Assembly (NCBI GenBank): GCA_900546265.1
Contig: URCA01000003.1
Coordinates: 85,162 to 149,161, forward strand
Length of the DNA stretch: 64,000 bases
Source: an uncultured Oscillospiraceae bacterium
GTDB taxonomy: Bacteria > Bacillota > Clostridia > Oscillospirales > Acutalibacteraceae
Reading direction: 5' to 3'
A model generated the notes under the pieces. That model was given only the letters and a program-made list of their open reading frames with translations. It did not search any database and was not told where the DNA came from. Position 1 is the first letter of the stretch, and each line of letters starts with the position of its first letter. A program made the translations under genes and the position numbers. Positions 25,052 to 34,626 of the stretch are shown in pieces.

Positions 25052-25092
25052 AAATCCTCCTCACGGCGTTCAAAAGGCCATGAGGAGGATTT
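25052..25092 (-). terminator. Hairpin after abiEii
   Basis: AAATCCTCCTCA (25052-25063) pairs with TGAGGAGGATTT (25081-25092), the stem extended by GGC/GCC. The T-run on the minus strand is short (TTTCTATAT), so it is probably a modest terminator. Confidence 0.55.
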
Positions 25093-25111
25093 TATTCGGG
25101 CCGCCTTGCAA

Positions 25112-26098
25112 CTATTCCCTAATAGTTGTAAGGCTCCATGCCGGATTTAGGTTTAATTGATCTTGCAAACAATGCAGCTGATACTGCGCATCATCCAGCG
25201 AAATCCGGTCATCCGGGATAAAGACATATTGATTTTGCATCGTTGTGTAAGCCTTCGTAATGTGCGTATTTGTACATGCTTTCTCGAAAAAGATGAAGTC
25301 TTTCGGAAGAACGCCGGGGATACCATCCAAACGGTTCTGTTCCTCGGTCAGCCGGATTTTCAGCAGCTTTGCCAACTGCTCTTTATCCTGGAGCAATGAA
25401 ACGATGCGGGGTTCGCTTGCGATAACCGCCAAATCATAGATATGTTTCGACGCTTCAAAGGCACGGTGCTCCTTTTCCGCGGTTCGGGTGTAGGCTTCGG
25501 CTGCAAACAGCTTATCTATGAAAATTCGCTCGATTGTCATAGTGAGAATCTCAAAGGGACGGACATCGAACTGTTGGAGCAAAATGAGCTGCTGGTCTGG
25601 TCCCGCCTGTTCGTAAATCAGTGGAGCAATTACCACAGGCTCATACGGTTCGCTGATGGTAAAGGACGTGGCCTCAACTTTTACCTTCCCAAAACGCTGC
25701 AAAACGTCGTTAGAATCGTATTCCACAACCGGGAGATAATGGTAATAGGAGATTACCTCCGAGCGGTTGGTACGGCCCTCGTCAGGATTACGCTCCATAC
25801 AGGTGTATTTTTTGGTTGCTCGCTCCAGGCGTTTGTCTCCCTGCGTGCGGCTGCAATCCCGGACATCAACGGATAAATCGACATCTTCAGAAAAACGCCG
25901 GACACTGTGCAGCGCCTTATACAGAGCCGTGCCGCCCTTAAAATAGGCGGGCAGACCGTCTCTTTGAAACTGTGCCAGTTCCTGTAAAAGCATAGAAACG
26001 TAGTAATCTTTTTCAATAACGTCCTGACGGTAGCCAGTGTTTTCGGATACCTGCTCTATCAGGACGCGAAAAGCATCCGAGTCTAAATGCAGCTTCAT
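25112..26098 (-). CDS. abiEii: AbiEii-type nucleotidyltransferase toxin
   Basis: A 328-residue protein with the nucleotidyltransferase signature of AbiEii/COG2253: FKGGTALYKAL near residue 55 followed by RFSEDVDLSV near residue 70, which supplies the two metal-binding acids, and a later IDKLFAAEAY. AbiEii toxins block growth by transferring nucleotides, and the type IV AbiE pair aborts phage infection in Lactococcus and stabilises mobile elements. The gene starts 2 bases after its partner ends, with AAGGAG ahead, so both are translated together. Confidence 0.85.
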   Translation of the reverse strand: MKLHLDSDAFRVLIEQVSENTGYRQDVIEKDYYVSMLLQELAQFQRDGLPAYFKGGTALYKALHSVRRFSEDVDLSVDVRDCSRTQGDKRLERATKKYTCMERNPDEGRTNRSEVISYYHYLPVVEYDSNDVLQRFGKVKVEATSFTISEPYEPVVIAPLIYEQAGPDQQLILLQQFDVRPFEILTMTIERIFIDKLFAAEAYTRTAEKEHRAFEASKHIYDLAVIASEPRIVSLLQDKEQLAKLLKIRLTEEQNRLDGIPGVLPKDFIFFEKACTNTHITKAYTTMQNQYVFIPDDRISLDDAQYQLHCLQDQLNLNPAWSLTTIRE

Positions 26099-26100
26099 TT

Positions 26101-26760
26101 TTATACTCCTTGTCTGCCTGCCACATGGGCAAGCTTCATAATCGTATTTCCGTTATAGTGGGTGTCTGCCAGATGCAGAAGCGTACCATAATCCAATCCC
26201 CTTGCCTGCACAAACCGGCCGAGCAGCAGGTACGGATCTTCTGCGTCCACCGGCACGTCATCATACATATTGAGCAAATCCAAGAACTGAAGATAAAAGC
26301 GGTTTTCTTTATTTACGGGAATCCGCGGCGCACGAATGACAATACCCAGCGCGTCATCCCGTTTGGCCCTGTGCTGTGCGCTATTGGAAACAAATGTCCT
26401 TTCGGCCGGCATAAGCGTAGTAAGGCCCAGCTTGTGCATCACCGCAGCACCCGTCTCATACCCGGTGCCGTCCTTCAGATATTTCAGCTCAATCAGTTTT
26501 TCCTTGTTGATGCCGGTTTCACCGAAAACGGTTTGCTTTGCTACATAGTAGACGCCCTTTGCAAAAAAGCGAAGGTTGGGACACGTCCCGGCATCGATCA
26601 GCCGCTTTACTGCAACGGCTGCTGCAGCGCAGGCTTTCTTTTTCTCCATGTGGTACGCATCAGCAATTCGATTTCCAAGCTCCCGGATAAGGATCGGCTC
26701 ACCGGGTTGAAAGCCATCAATCGCTTCCTGAATAAACTGGGTATAAGTTTGCTCTTTCAT
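26101..26760 (-). CDS. abiEi: AbiEi-type antitoxin (DUF6088)
   Basis: A 219-residue protein. An N-terminal winged-helix-like part is followed by NLRFFAKGVYYVAKQTVFGE near residue 65, the DUF6088/AbiEi pattern. AbiEi represses its own operon and counteracts the nucleotidyltransferase toxin indirectly. The ATG at 26760 follows AAAGGAGG. A perfect consensus promoter lies upstream at 26818-26846, with an imperfect inverted repeat between promoter and gene that could be its operator. Confidence 0.8.
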   Translation of the reverse strand: MKEQTYTQFIQEAIDGFQPGEPILIRELGNRIADAYHMEKKKACAAAAVAVKRLIDAGTCPNLRFFAKGVYYVAKQTVFGETGINKEKLIELKYLKDGTGYETGAAVMHKLGLTTLMPAERTFVSNSAQHRAKRDDALGIVIRAPRIPVNKENRFYLQFLDLLNMYDDVPVDAEDPYLLLGRFVQARGLDYGTLLHLADTHYNGNTIMKLAHVAGRQGV

Positions 26761-26817
26761 CGCCGCGCCTCCTTTATGATATATTATATGCAAAATACAA
26801 TCTTTTATTCTGCAATT

Positions 26818-26846
26818 ATTATATCATCAAAAAGGCGGTTTGTCAA
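26818..26846 (-). promoter_or_regulatory. Consensus promoter of the abiE pair
   Basis: On the minus strand TTGACA (26841-26846), 17 bases, TATAAT (26818-26823). The spacer overlaps the distal arm of the terminator of the preceding gene, so the two signals share bases. Confidence 0.85.
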
Positions 26847-26878
26847 TGGACATAGAAAGAGATCTCAATCCGCCTTTT
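26829..26878 (-). terminator. Terminator of the 26865-27350 gene
   Basis: AAAAAGGCGG (26829-26838) pairs with CCGCC plus TTTT at 26870-26878. The far arm overlaps the end of the coding region, and TTTTT follows on the minus strand. Confidence 0.7.
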
Positions 26879-27350
26879 CTAGCGGTTCGGCATGGTCGCC
26901 CAGTTCTCCCAGCTCTTCAAAGCCGAGAAAGCAGTCGGAGGAAAGGGCAGAATCAAAATATTCGCTGCCCAGTGTCAGCCGCTGCGTCTTTTTGAAGTAG
27001 AACCGGTAACGGAAACCGATCTGGATTTTGGAATGCTTGCCCAGCAGAAGGGCGGACTCGTTGCCGTCATCGTCCATAATCCGGATTTTCCGGTATTTGC
27101 GCAAAGGCTTCGGGACGATGCCGACACAAGTGCCCTCCACCACTTCATATTCCTTTTTGCTGATAGCACGGTAAAACGTGTATGCCCTGCAAAAGCTGAG
27201 GATGCAGACCGCGGCGCTCAACAGCAGCATGATTCTGTCCTTGGCAAACAGGAACATGGCAAGCCCGACTAAAAGGCAGGCAAAACCCAGAAGTACCGTG
27301 AGTATGAGGCGGCGCCGCAGCGGCGCCGGTGCGTTTAGGATTTTTTCCAT
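26865..27350 (-). CDS. Small membrane protein of unknown function
   Basis: A 161-residue protein with two membrane helices near residues 15-33 and 38-58 and a soluble C-terminal part containing VPKPLRKYRKIRIMDDDGN and an acidic tail. The start follows GAAAGGATTTGAGAA. It begins 3 bases after the upstream gene ends, so both are cotranscribed. I recognise no family. Confidence 0.6.
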   Translation of the reverse strand: MEKILNAPAPLRRRLILTVLLGFACLLVGLAMFLFAKDRIMLLLSAAVCILSFCRAYTFYRAISKKEYEVVEGTCVGIVPKPLRKYRKIRIMDDDGNESALLLGKHSKIQIGFRYRFYFKKTQRLTLGSEYFDSALSSDCFLGFEELGELGDHAEPLEKAD

Positions 27351-27353
27351 TTC

Positions 27354-28043
27354 TCAAATCCTTTCAAAGATGATTTGCTTACGCAGATAAAGGTTTGCCA
27401 CCGAGAGCATGACGGGACGGCATTCCGGCAGGTAGGATACCATATCGGCGATATTGTCACTGGTAGTAAATTCATCATAGTACAAAGCATCCAGCAGTTC
27501 CTCTTCGCAGCAAAAGTCCAGCTTGTTCCGTTCAAAGCACTTGACCATTTCCGCCGTAGAAAGAAGGGTCTGCTTCGCCAGGCGGATTACCTTCTTTTCG
27601 TCCGCCGTCCGTTTGTCCTTGCGAAATATCTTTTTCGCTGTGGAATAAGGAACGTCTCCAAAAACGCAGAGCCGAAAGAAAGAGCAAAGACGAAGAAGGG
27701 GATTCTCCGAAATCGGCAGGATATACAGGTCGGACAGCAGCCGATACAATGCCTGCGCATCCGTCTCTCCGCAGCCCTCAGCAACAAGGCCGCGCTGAAC
27801 CAGCCGGCACATGCAGTCATCAAAGCTGCGGGAAGAATAGAAGCCGGTTTCCAATTCTTTTTCCTGATACAGTTCCTGAATCTGTTCAGGCCTGAGAATC
27901 CTCCAATTCAGCGATGACCAAAGCACAAACTCCTGGATATCCAGTATATACTCACGGTTTTTCAGAATCACGACGGGAATTTTGCCGCCCTTCTTTCGAC
28001 CCTCAATGCGAAGATGGCCTACAGCTGTAAATAACCTGTTCAT
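27354..28043 (-). CDS. Conserved mobile-element protein of unknown function
   Basis: A 229-residue protein starting MNRLFTAVGHLRIEGRKKGG, with AAGAGGTG ahead of the ATG at 28043. The first 60 residues suggest a small beta domain followed by helices; no catalytic motif is visible. It lies 26 bases downstream of a sigma-like gene, so it may act with it or be its target. Confidence 0.6.
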   Translation of the reverse strand: MNRLFTAVGHLRIEGRKKGGKIPVVILKNREYILDIQEFVLWSSLNWRILRPEQIQELYQEKELETGFYSSRSFDDCMCRLVQRGLVAEGCGETDAQALYRLLSDLYILPISENPLLRLCSFFRLCVFGDVPYSTAKKIFRKDKRTADEKKVIRLAKQTLLSTAEMVKCFERNKLDFCCEEELLDALYYDEFTTSDNIADMVSYLPECRPVMLSVANLYLRKQIIFERI

Positions 28044-28069
28044 AACAACACCTCTTTTAATTTCTTGAT

Positions 28070-28681
28070 TTATGAAGCCGCTTGTCCCATGTAATCTTCC
28101 ATCCATAGAATAAACACATGGTTTTGCAGCAATTTCTGCTTTGCTCTTGAAATCCATGCGCCTACCAGATTGGGCTTGACACCATACATGGCCGCAATTT
28201 CTTTTCCGGAATAGCCTTTTACCTTCAGTTCAATCGCCTCAATGCCGAGCCGTGCCGTACCGGTGTACTGCCGCTTGAGGCGGTGCAGGAGCTGCATAAC
28301 GTCCATATCAGCAAGCATCCCGTCTTCCTGATATGTGATGTCCGGGATTTGCTCCAAAGTGGACCGCAGAATATCCGAGTCGGAATACAAAGGGATACAA
28401 CAACTCCATTTCTGCTTGCCGCCCATCAGCCGGCAATATGTACGAAGCCCGTTGGCAACCACCGTTTCCGCATACACTGTAAACGGTACACCCTTTTCCG
28501 GCTGGAAGCTGGCGGCTGCTTTACACAGCCAGATACAGCCTTCCTGGTATAGGTCATCATACTCAAAACCAACCAAGGTCTCGTTGACAATAATGTGCCG
28601 GTAGATAACCCGGGACACAATATTTAAATTTTGTTCTGCCAGCCGCCGCTGGCTGTCATTCAGGAAAAGCCTTTCTCTCAT
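28070..28681 (-). CDS. Sigma-70-like transcription factor (element-encoded, B)
   Basis: A 203-residue protein. Region-2-like block EYDDLYQEGCIWLCKAAASF near residue 40, with the core-binding DLYQEG, then region 4 near residue 160 (IEAIELKVKGYSGKEIAAMY) with a helix-turn-helix. This matches the short sigma factors of Firmicute conjugative elements. It probably directs RNA polymerase to transfer-region promoters, but none can be named from sequence. Confidence 0.75.
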   Translation of the reverse strand: MRERLFLNDSQRRLAEQNLNIVSRVIYRHIIVNETLVGFEYDDLYQEGCIWLCKAAASFQPEKGVPFTVYAETVVANGLRTYCRLMGGKQKWSCCIPLYSDSDILRSTLEQIPDITYQEDGMLADMDVMQLLHRLKRQYTGTARLGIEAIELKVKGYSGKEIAAMYGVKPNLVGAWISRAKQKLLQNHVFILWMEDYMGQAAS

Positions 28682-28718
28682 ACTCTTTCACGCTCCTCAT
28701 TTTTTTCGCCTCCTTTTT

Positions 28719-29117
28719 TCATGCTGCCCGGATATTGTCATAGGCCTGTGTGCAGATGGCGACCAATTGGTCGCACATATACTCGCTGAACTTAGCAATA
28801 TGGGCCTGGTCTTCGCTCAGACCCAGCTTGGCCTGCATCCACTTGTACGCCTGCCGCTTTGACATCAGGCCGCTCTTCCACATCCAGTCGAAGGCCTTGT
28901 GCGTCTCAATCCGCTTATGCCGCAGATCGCCGTTTGCCAGGGTTCCCATCGGCAGCCTGGATTTCCGATGAGCCGCAACATAGGCGTCGCATTTTGGGTA
29001 ACGGTCACAGACATAGAGCAAACCGTCTGTTTTTGCCGCATCGCCATAGACGGCGCTTGACGGACGCAGCGTAGCCTTTGCCCCGCAGTAGGGGCACCGA
29101 ATTTGTATTCTTTTCAA
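28719..29117 (-). CDS. DUF3268-type zinc-finger protein
   Basis: A protein of about 132 residues with a zinc ribbon at its start (IQIRCPYCGAKA, then YVCDRYPKC) followed by a helical domain (MSKRQAYKWMQAKLGLS). This is the DUF3268 layout common in Firmicute conjugative elements. The start is uncertain: GGAGG at 29127-29131 is only 2 bases from an ATG at 29123, while a TTG at 29117 has ideal spacing, so I favour 29117. One copy of the dispersed TTTAATACG motif lies just upstream. Confidence 0.7.
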   Translation of the reverse strand: MKRIQIRCPYCGAKATLRPSSAVYGDAAKTDGLLYVCDRYPKCDAYVAAHRKSRLPMGTLANGDLRHKRIETHKAFDWMWKSGLMSKRQAYKWMQAKLGLSEDQAHIAKFSEYMCDQLVAICTQAYDNIRAA

Positions 29118-29127
29118 AAGCATCACC

Positions 29128-29163
29128 TCCAATACGGTTTGAATACAGCTTTAATACGCATTA
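29128..29163. repeat. Dispersed motif, copy 2
   Basis: TACAGCTTTAATACGCATTA with ACCTGCGTGTT after it, lying between two genes. It shares the core TTTAATACG and the trailing GCGTGTT with copy 1 at 10371-10403, and TTTAATACGCATT with copy 3 at 40237-40294. Confidence 0.45.
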
Positions 29164-29172
29164 CCTGCGTGT

Positions 29173-29493
29173 TCACGATTTCTCCAGCTGCTGAAGGCTG
29201 CATTGCTTGGGATTGTCTACTTTCCAAGCCAGCCAGCAGGAATATAAATGCTCAAATACCTGCCTGCTAAAAACAGCGGCACATTCCTCTTTTTGAACCC
29301 TGTCCCCGGTCAGTTGAGAAAAGCGGCTAACAGAAAACAGGAGCGGCGCACCGTCCCGGTCTGCGGTCAACAGGTAACCCGAACATGCCGGGTTCCCATA
29401 AGGACAGCACCGGCACTCTATGTATATGGCTTCACGCCAGCTGCCCCTGCACGAACGCAGGAACGCATAAAGTTCAGTAATCTGGCTATTCAT
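29173..29493 (-). CDS. Small cysteine-rich protein of unknown function
   Basis: A 106-residue protein. Cysteines occur as IECRCCPYGNPACSGY near residue 28, a possible metal site. It starts 14 bases after the giant adhesin gene ends, with GGAGGGAAA ahead of the ATG. I recognise no family. Confidence 0.6.
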   Translation of the reverse strand: MNSQITELYAFLRSCRGSWREAIYIECRCCPYGNPACSGYLLTADRDGAPLLFSVSRFSQLTGDRVQKEECAAVFSRQVFEHLYSCWLAWKVDNPKQCSLQQLEKS

Positions 29494-29507
29494 TTTCCCT
29501 CCAATTT

Positions 29508-32500
29508 TTAAGCTGGGTAAAAATACCCTCTACTATTATTATCCCTTTTTTCTTCGAAGATCCCCCGGCAGGCGCTTCCAAAAGGGGAGAAAGGTGCCGG
29601 GGCACTGTGTTGCACAATGCCCCGGCACACCTTCATTCCTTGTTCCACAGAAACCCGGTTTTTGCGGTTTCGCATCACCATGAAAACAATGGCGCCGAGA
29701 GAAGCGGAGGCAAGCCCAACCCATAACCAGATATTGAAATCATCCCCGGTTTTAGGCGGCTGCGTTGGTTCTTCCGGTTCCTCCGGCGGCGTGGTCGGCT
29801 GGTTGATGAAGCCGACGCCGGCCTCGTTTTCAATCACGACAACCTGGCCGTCCTCGCGGATTTCAAAGTAATAGTAGCGGTCATCCTTGATGAAGTTTTC
29901 CGGACTGCGCTCCTCATAGAGAAAATATCCGTTGTACTTCAGCCCATCCAGCCGGTAGACGCCCGGCTCGATCTCCGCCATATGGTCTACAAAGATGTCG
30001 ATGCCCTTATCGTATGTCTTGTTGCCGTTGACGTCGAGATAAATCCCGAACAGTGCATCGGTCAGCTTGTTGTCCGGATAAGCTGCGTCTACCTTAGTCG
30101 TTTGAACCGAACCGGTAATCCATTTGTTGACCGCCTCGATTTCAATGCGCTGTGCCTGTTCGCTCACCGTCACCCGGAAGATCTCACCGGATAAAACGAA
30201 CTGCGGCGGACAGGACAATTCCTTGATGACCCAGTCGCCATGAGGGATACCCAAAAAGGAAAATTCCCCCGAGTCCCCGGTTTCATCGGTCATCAAAGCG
30301 GTCTCTTCGGTGAATTCGGTTTCATCCGGCGCAAACAAACCAAATACTGCTCCGGCAATCCCTTCGCCGTCCTCGTTTACCTTCAGGCCGTAGATGTCGC
30401 CGCAGATCAACTCGTTCTCAATAGGTTCGCCGTCGTTCACGCTGATGTGGACAACCGCCGTCTCCTGGTCTTGATAGGAAAATTCCACCGGATACTTCTC
30501 ATCGGAGATAATGTAATGGTTGTCGGTGGTGTACTCCTTTACATACAGCTTGGAATCCGCCGGCACATCGGTTTTAAACGTCGCCTTCCCGGTTTCATCG
30601 CAGTACAGGATTTCCAGAAGGCCATCCGCCGGGATAGTGCTGCCGTCGGCAGCCGTCAGCTGCTCGGCGGCATACAGGCCCCAGGCAACGTGCCGGATTT
30701 CGCCATTTGTACCCAGGCCGAAACGCTCGTCCTGTTCGAGAATTTTTGTCAGGTCAATCTGCACCTTCTGGCGCTCGTTGGTGATGTGCGCCTCAGCGGT
30801 GGTGAACTGCGCATGCTGGCCCGCATAACTTAATACAACCGTAATTGGTTCCGGATTGAGCACCATGCCGTAGGGCGCCTTCCGCTCAAAAATCTGATAG
30901 GTGGATAAATACAGAAGCTCGCTGGTCGCCCAGCCATCCGAGCCGGTGATTAAGGTTGCCACCGTTTCGCCTGCGCTGTAACGAAGCACACCGCCGGAAT
31001 AGACATCTTCCGTGGCGACGATATCATATTCGCCGCCCGCCAGCCCGGCTTTACTGTAAACCGGCTGGTACAGCAGCGGGCTGTCCCCGCCGCCGGCAGT
31101 GGTGACGGAAGAAAACACTTCGCCGTCTTTGTAGAGGGAAATGGTGCCCTTCTGCGGCATGTTCTCCTTTTCCACTACTACAACGGTCACACCATCCTGC
31201 TCACCGGCTTCCTCCGGTACTATATCGAAATAGACCGGCGTGGAATCCAGCACATAGGGTTCCACCGTTTCCACCTCGACCAGAGAATAGCCCTTGCCGT
31301 AGGACAGGCTCTCCGGGGTGATGAGAGTCCCATCCGCCGCCGTGTAGAAGGTGTCAAGCTCCACGACCTCCGGATAGGTGATGGTCATGGTGATCTGATT
31401 GCCGTCCGGATCGTACAGCTCATAGCCGTGCCCGGCCAGCGGGACAATGTTGCCCGTTTCGGCGTCCTTTTTGACAACCTTGACACGGCTTTCAAACTGC
31501 GCGTTGTTTAGCAGATACCGGTATATCTGACCGTCCTCAGAGATAAATATGTCGATGTCCTTAATGAACTCGGTTCCGGGAACACCGGCTTTCGTTTGAT
31601 GCAACGTGTACCAGCCGAAAGGCAAGTCGATACTCTCGTCATAACCGAATTCATCGCAAATCAGGATATCCCGTTCGGTCTCTTTGGCGTTCTCGTAGGA
31701 ACCGGCAGAACGCAGGAACAGTTCAAACTCCGCGCCGGCTTCCGGCGTTTCAATCCCTGTGGAGCCGTCGTCGCTGTGCTTGATAATGGCAACCCGGCCC
31801 TTCACCACGTCTTCGTCCGCATCGACGGCTACCTCGTTGTACTCCAGTTCATACAGCTCCGGTTCCGCGCCGACGTGATAGACCTCCGGATTGAGCAGGT
31901 AACCCTGTGAAGGCTCCAGCTCCCGGATTGTCCAATCATCGCCGCAGACGTACCAGTCCGTGGTGAAGCTGCCGTTCGGCCCTGTAAAATAGCTGTCTAC
32001 CAGCTGGCCGTCCTTGAACACGCCGTATTCGGCATTTTCCAGCGTGGCGTCGCCCTGGGCCGTACCGGTCTCGCTGTCGGATTTCGTCAGGGTGGCCCGC
32101 CATTTCTTCAGTACATTGTCGAAAGATTTATGTGTTACCTTGTTCCACTCAATCGTGACCTGCTGCGGGTCGGGGATAACGTATTTATCCTCCGTACCCA
32201 CCTCTTCGAGAGTATAAGTCTGGCCTCCGGAGATTAAAACATCCTCAAAAGTGGCGACGCCGCGTTCATCCGTGACGGCGTATTCGTCCACCGGAAGGCC
32301 GGACCAACTGGTGCCGTACAGGTGGAAGGTCTTATCTTCGACAAAACCATCCTCAGCGGTCTTGGAGACAGTTAAATCCCCGCGCTTGAGCACATTATCA
32401 AAGGTAACGGTCGCCGTCTGTCCTGAAACCACCGTTACTCGTTTGGTAGTCTGCGGCTCATACTTATTATCTGTCAGCTCCGTAACCTCGTAAATGCCCG

Positions 32501-33663
32501 GCTGCATATTCTCAAACAGGAAGGTGCCGTCCGGCAGGGTACGGATATCCTGATCGATACCGTTGCCAGAGATATGGAACGGGACGTCTCCAACCTTGCC
32601 GTCTTCACTGGTTTTTATCAGTTTGACACTGCCGGCCGGGGCGGAAACCTTCAGGTAGGCGGGTACCGGGTCGTTGTTGGCAGGCACGCCGCTTACCATG
32701 TCCTGGTTTGCTTCCTCTTTACCGGGCACGTTCCAAATGAGGAATCCCGTTGTCTGATTGGTAGACGGTATCCGCCGGTTGAGCTTTATCATCACTTCGT
32801 CCGTGATCGGCTGGGAGGAGGAAAGCGTCAGCTTGTTCCCGCTGATGGAAGCAGTGACGCCGCCATTTGATGAAACATAGAAATTTTGCAGGACGTTGTT
32901 CTCGTCTGTCAGGGTGACGGTGTACTTTCCATCCACGAAGTCCATCTCATAGGAAGGAGCGGAGCTTTGCAGTGTTCCCGTAAAGCTGGGCCGCTTATAG
33001 TGCGCCGCCATATCCGACAAAATGAGGTCGTAATATTCCTTAAAATACTTGTTGCGGCAAAGCTGCTCGGTCATAGTGCCGGTATAGCCGCTGACCGGAT
33101 AGGTCTTGTCGTTCAGTTCCGTAGGCGAGCTGCGGAAACCGAGCGTGATTTGCCAGACAATCAGCTGAGTGGCGCTGTAGCAGGCGTTGGCATCTTTAGA
33201 CGTCTCCAGATCGGTACGATTTGGATAGCCATAGGTGAGAGCAAGCGCCAGCAAGTCCTTCTGTTCCGCTGAAAGCTGTTCGTATTTGTTCCCATGTGTC
33301 GCGTTGCTGGAGCCGGCATAACTGGTATCATCCGGCAGAGGGACACCATGTTCAATGCAGTAGCAATACACGTAGTCCTGGCCGTATACCCACTGGGATT
33401 TGTCCGAAGTGAGGCCTGGGCGCTTGGCTGTGTAGTCGTGCATATTCCGGACCAGCGGAGCGACCGCATAGCCGAAGGGATTGTCTTCGGCGCGCAGCCC
33501 GTAGCCGGCCGTGAATGCGTTGCCTTCCGCGTCGGTCAGGGTGTAGTCCCAGCTGACCTCGCACTTGGAAAGGTCCATCGTAACGTCAGCGGCAAAGGCT
33601 GTCGTCGGGAGAATCCCAAGAAGCATCACGGCCGCCATCAAGCCGTTTTTTTGTTTTTCTCAT
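29508..33663 (-). CDS. Giant thioester/CnaB surface adhesin, frame broken in the signal peptide
   Basis: About 1384 residues. After the signal peptide comes a thioester (TQXA) domain: YCYCIEHG near residue 100 and CYSATQLIVWQI near residue 160. About nine CnaB-like repeats follow, each with a (V/L)xKxxxD start, then PPKTGDD near residue 1300 and a membrane helix. PPxTG matches the (S/P)PxTG signal of C. difficile sortase B. The only start with a good ribosome site (AGGAGG) is ATG 33663, but a 7-A tract puts it one base out of frame and that frame stops after 25 codons. One A fewer gives a normal signal peptide ending TTAFA. Some 45 extra residues follow the anchor. Such proteins tether the cell to hosts or to mating partners. 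Confidence 0.8.
29591..29633 (-). terminator. Hairpin inside the adhesin's last codons
   Basis: AAGGTGCCGGGGCA (29591-29604) pairs with TGCCCCGG plus CACACCTT (29618-29633). On the minus strand CACCTTTCTCCCCTTTT follows. It looks like the gene's natural terminator, yet the reading frame runs through it for another 28 or so codons. Confidence 0.6.
33646..33658 (-). repeat. A7 and A5 tracts in the adhesin signal peptide
   Basis: On the minus strand the start ATG AG is followed by A5, C, A7, CGG. The A7 (33646-33652) is a slippage-prone run located where a change of one base switches the adhesin frame on or off. Confidence 0.7.
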
Positions 33664-33687
33664 AGATAACCTCCTAAATTTGGGCGC

Positions 33688-33716
33688 AAAAAAGCGCCAT
33701 TCCGAAGAATGACGCT
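33688..33716 (-). terminator. Terminator after the lipoprotein gene
   Basis: AGCGCCATTC (33693-33702) pairs with GAATGACGCT (33707-33716) around CGAA; TTTTTT follows on the minus strand. It isolates the adhesin from upstream genes, so the adhesin has its own promoter or depends on read-through. Confidence 0.85.
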
Positions 33717-33740
33717 CGTTTGCGCAATTTTCAATTTTAT

Positions 33741-34553
33741 TTATCCGTACAGGACAACAAAGGCGGTATCGCCGTCTACCATTACCTGCATGACTTTGTA
33801 ATGGGCCGAATGGGCGGGAACGCCGTTGCCCGGATCAGTAGATGTTTTCACAATCTTGTCAATATGATACTTCAACATCTCGATGGTGCCGTCAACGCCC
33901 TCGTATTTGACACGAGGCGTTCCCATCCAGCCGGCTCCGCTCTCCCAGCTGAACTCCAGCGAATCGTCCCAGACAAAGGTAAAACCCTTTGCTGCATAGC
34001 TTTCCGCATAGGCCACCGCCTCACGGATGATTCGGGCGTATTCGGTTTCCATATCCCGCTCCGGCTGACTTGCAGTCTCCGTTGGTTGAGATGTAGTCGG
34101 TTCGGGTTGATCGGATACCGGCAGTTCCGGTGTAGTAGGTTTTTCCTCCGAAGGCGGCGTTATCGACGGGGTGGACGAAGCAGATGCGGAGGAAGAACTG
34201 CCGCTGGCGCTCTCCGGAGGATTGGTTTGTTCCGGCGCTGCCGTTGGCTTTTGCTCCGCAGGTGCGGTTGGTTTTTGTGAAGTCGCAGCCATGGCGTCAT
34301 CCGGCTGACTGGCGGAGGACGAATCTTCCGCCACATCGGATGATGGGGCGGAGAAAGTATCACCGGTGTCTGAAGATGACGAATCCTCTGATGATATGCT
34401 CTCATCGCGGCCGGTATTCATAGTAGATGCTTCGGAAATGGTTTTTGCTGTATCCGATGCTGAAGAAACGGCGGCGTCCGAAAACTCATCCGACCGGCAG
34501 CCTGTAAAAGCAGCTAGCAGAGTTATAAGCAAGACGAATAGAAATTTACGCAT
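33741..34553 (-). CDS. Surface lipoprotein with long Ser/Pro linker
   Basis: A 270-residue protein. The lipobox AAFTGC at residues 14-19 marks lipid attachment at Cys19. Residues about 25-165 are low-complexity Ser/Thr/Pro/Glu, a wall-spanning spacer. The folded C-terminal part (residues about 175-270) starts YARIIREAVAYAESYA. I recognise no family for it. GGGAGGG precedes the ATG. It sits between the S1-like gene and the adhesin in the transfer region, so it may expose a domain during mating. Confidence 0.75.
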   Translation of the reverse strand: MRKFLFVLLITLLAAFTGCRSDEFSDAAVSSASDTAKTISEASTMNTGRDESISSEDSSSSDTGDTFSAPSSDVAEDSSSASQPDDAMAATSQKPTAPAEQKPTAAPEQTNPPESASGSSSSASASSTPSITPPSEEKPTTPELPVSDQPEPTTSQPTETASQPERDMETEYARIIREAVAYAESYAAKGFTFVWDDSLEFSWESGAGWMGTPRVKYEGVDGTIEMLKYHIDKIVKTSTDPGNGVPAHSAHYKVMQVMVDGDTAFVVLYG

Positions 34554-34626
34554 AGCGTATCCCTCCCAGAACTGAATTTTCGTCTTTACTTTCTATATAC
34601 GACCAAACGCCGCTGTTTTTCAACAA

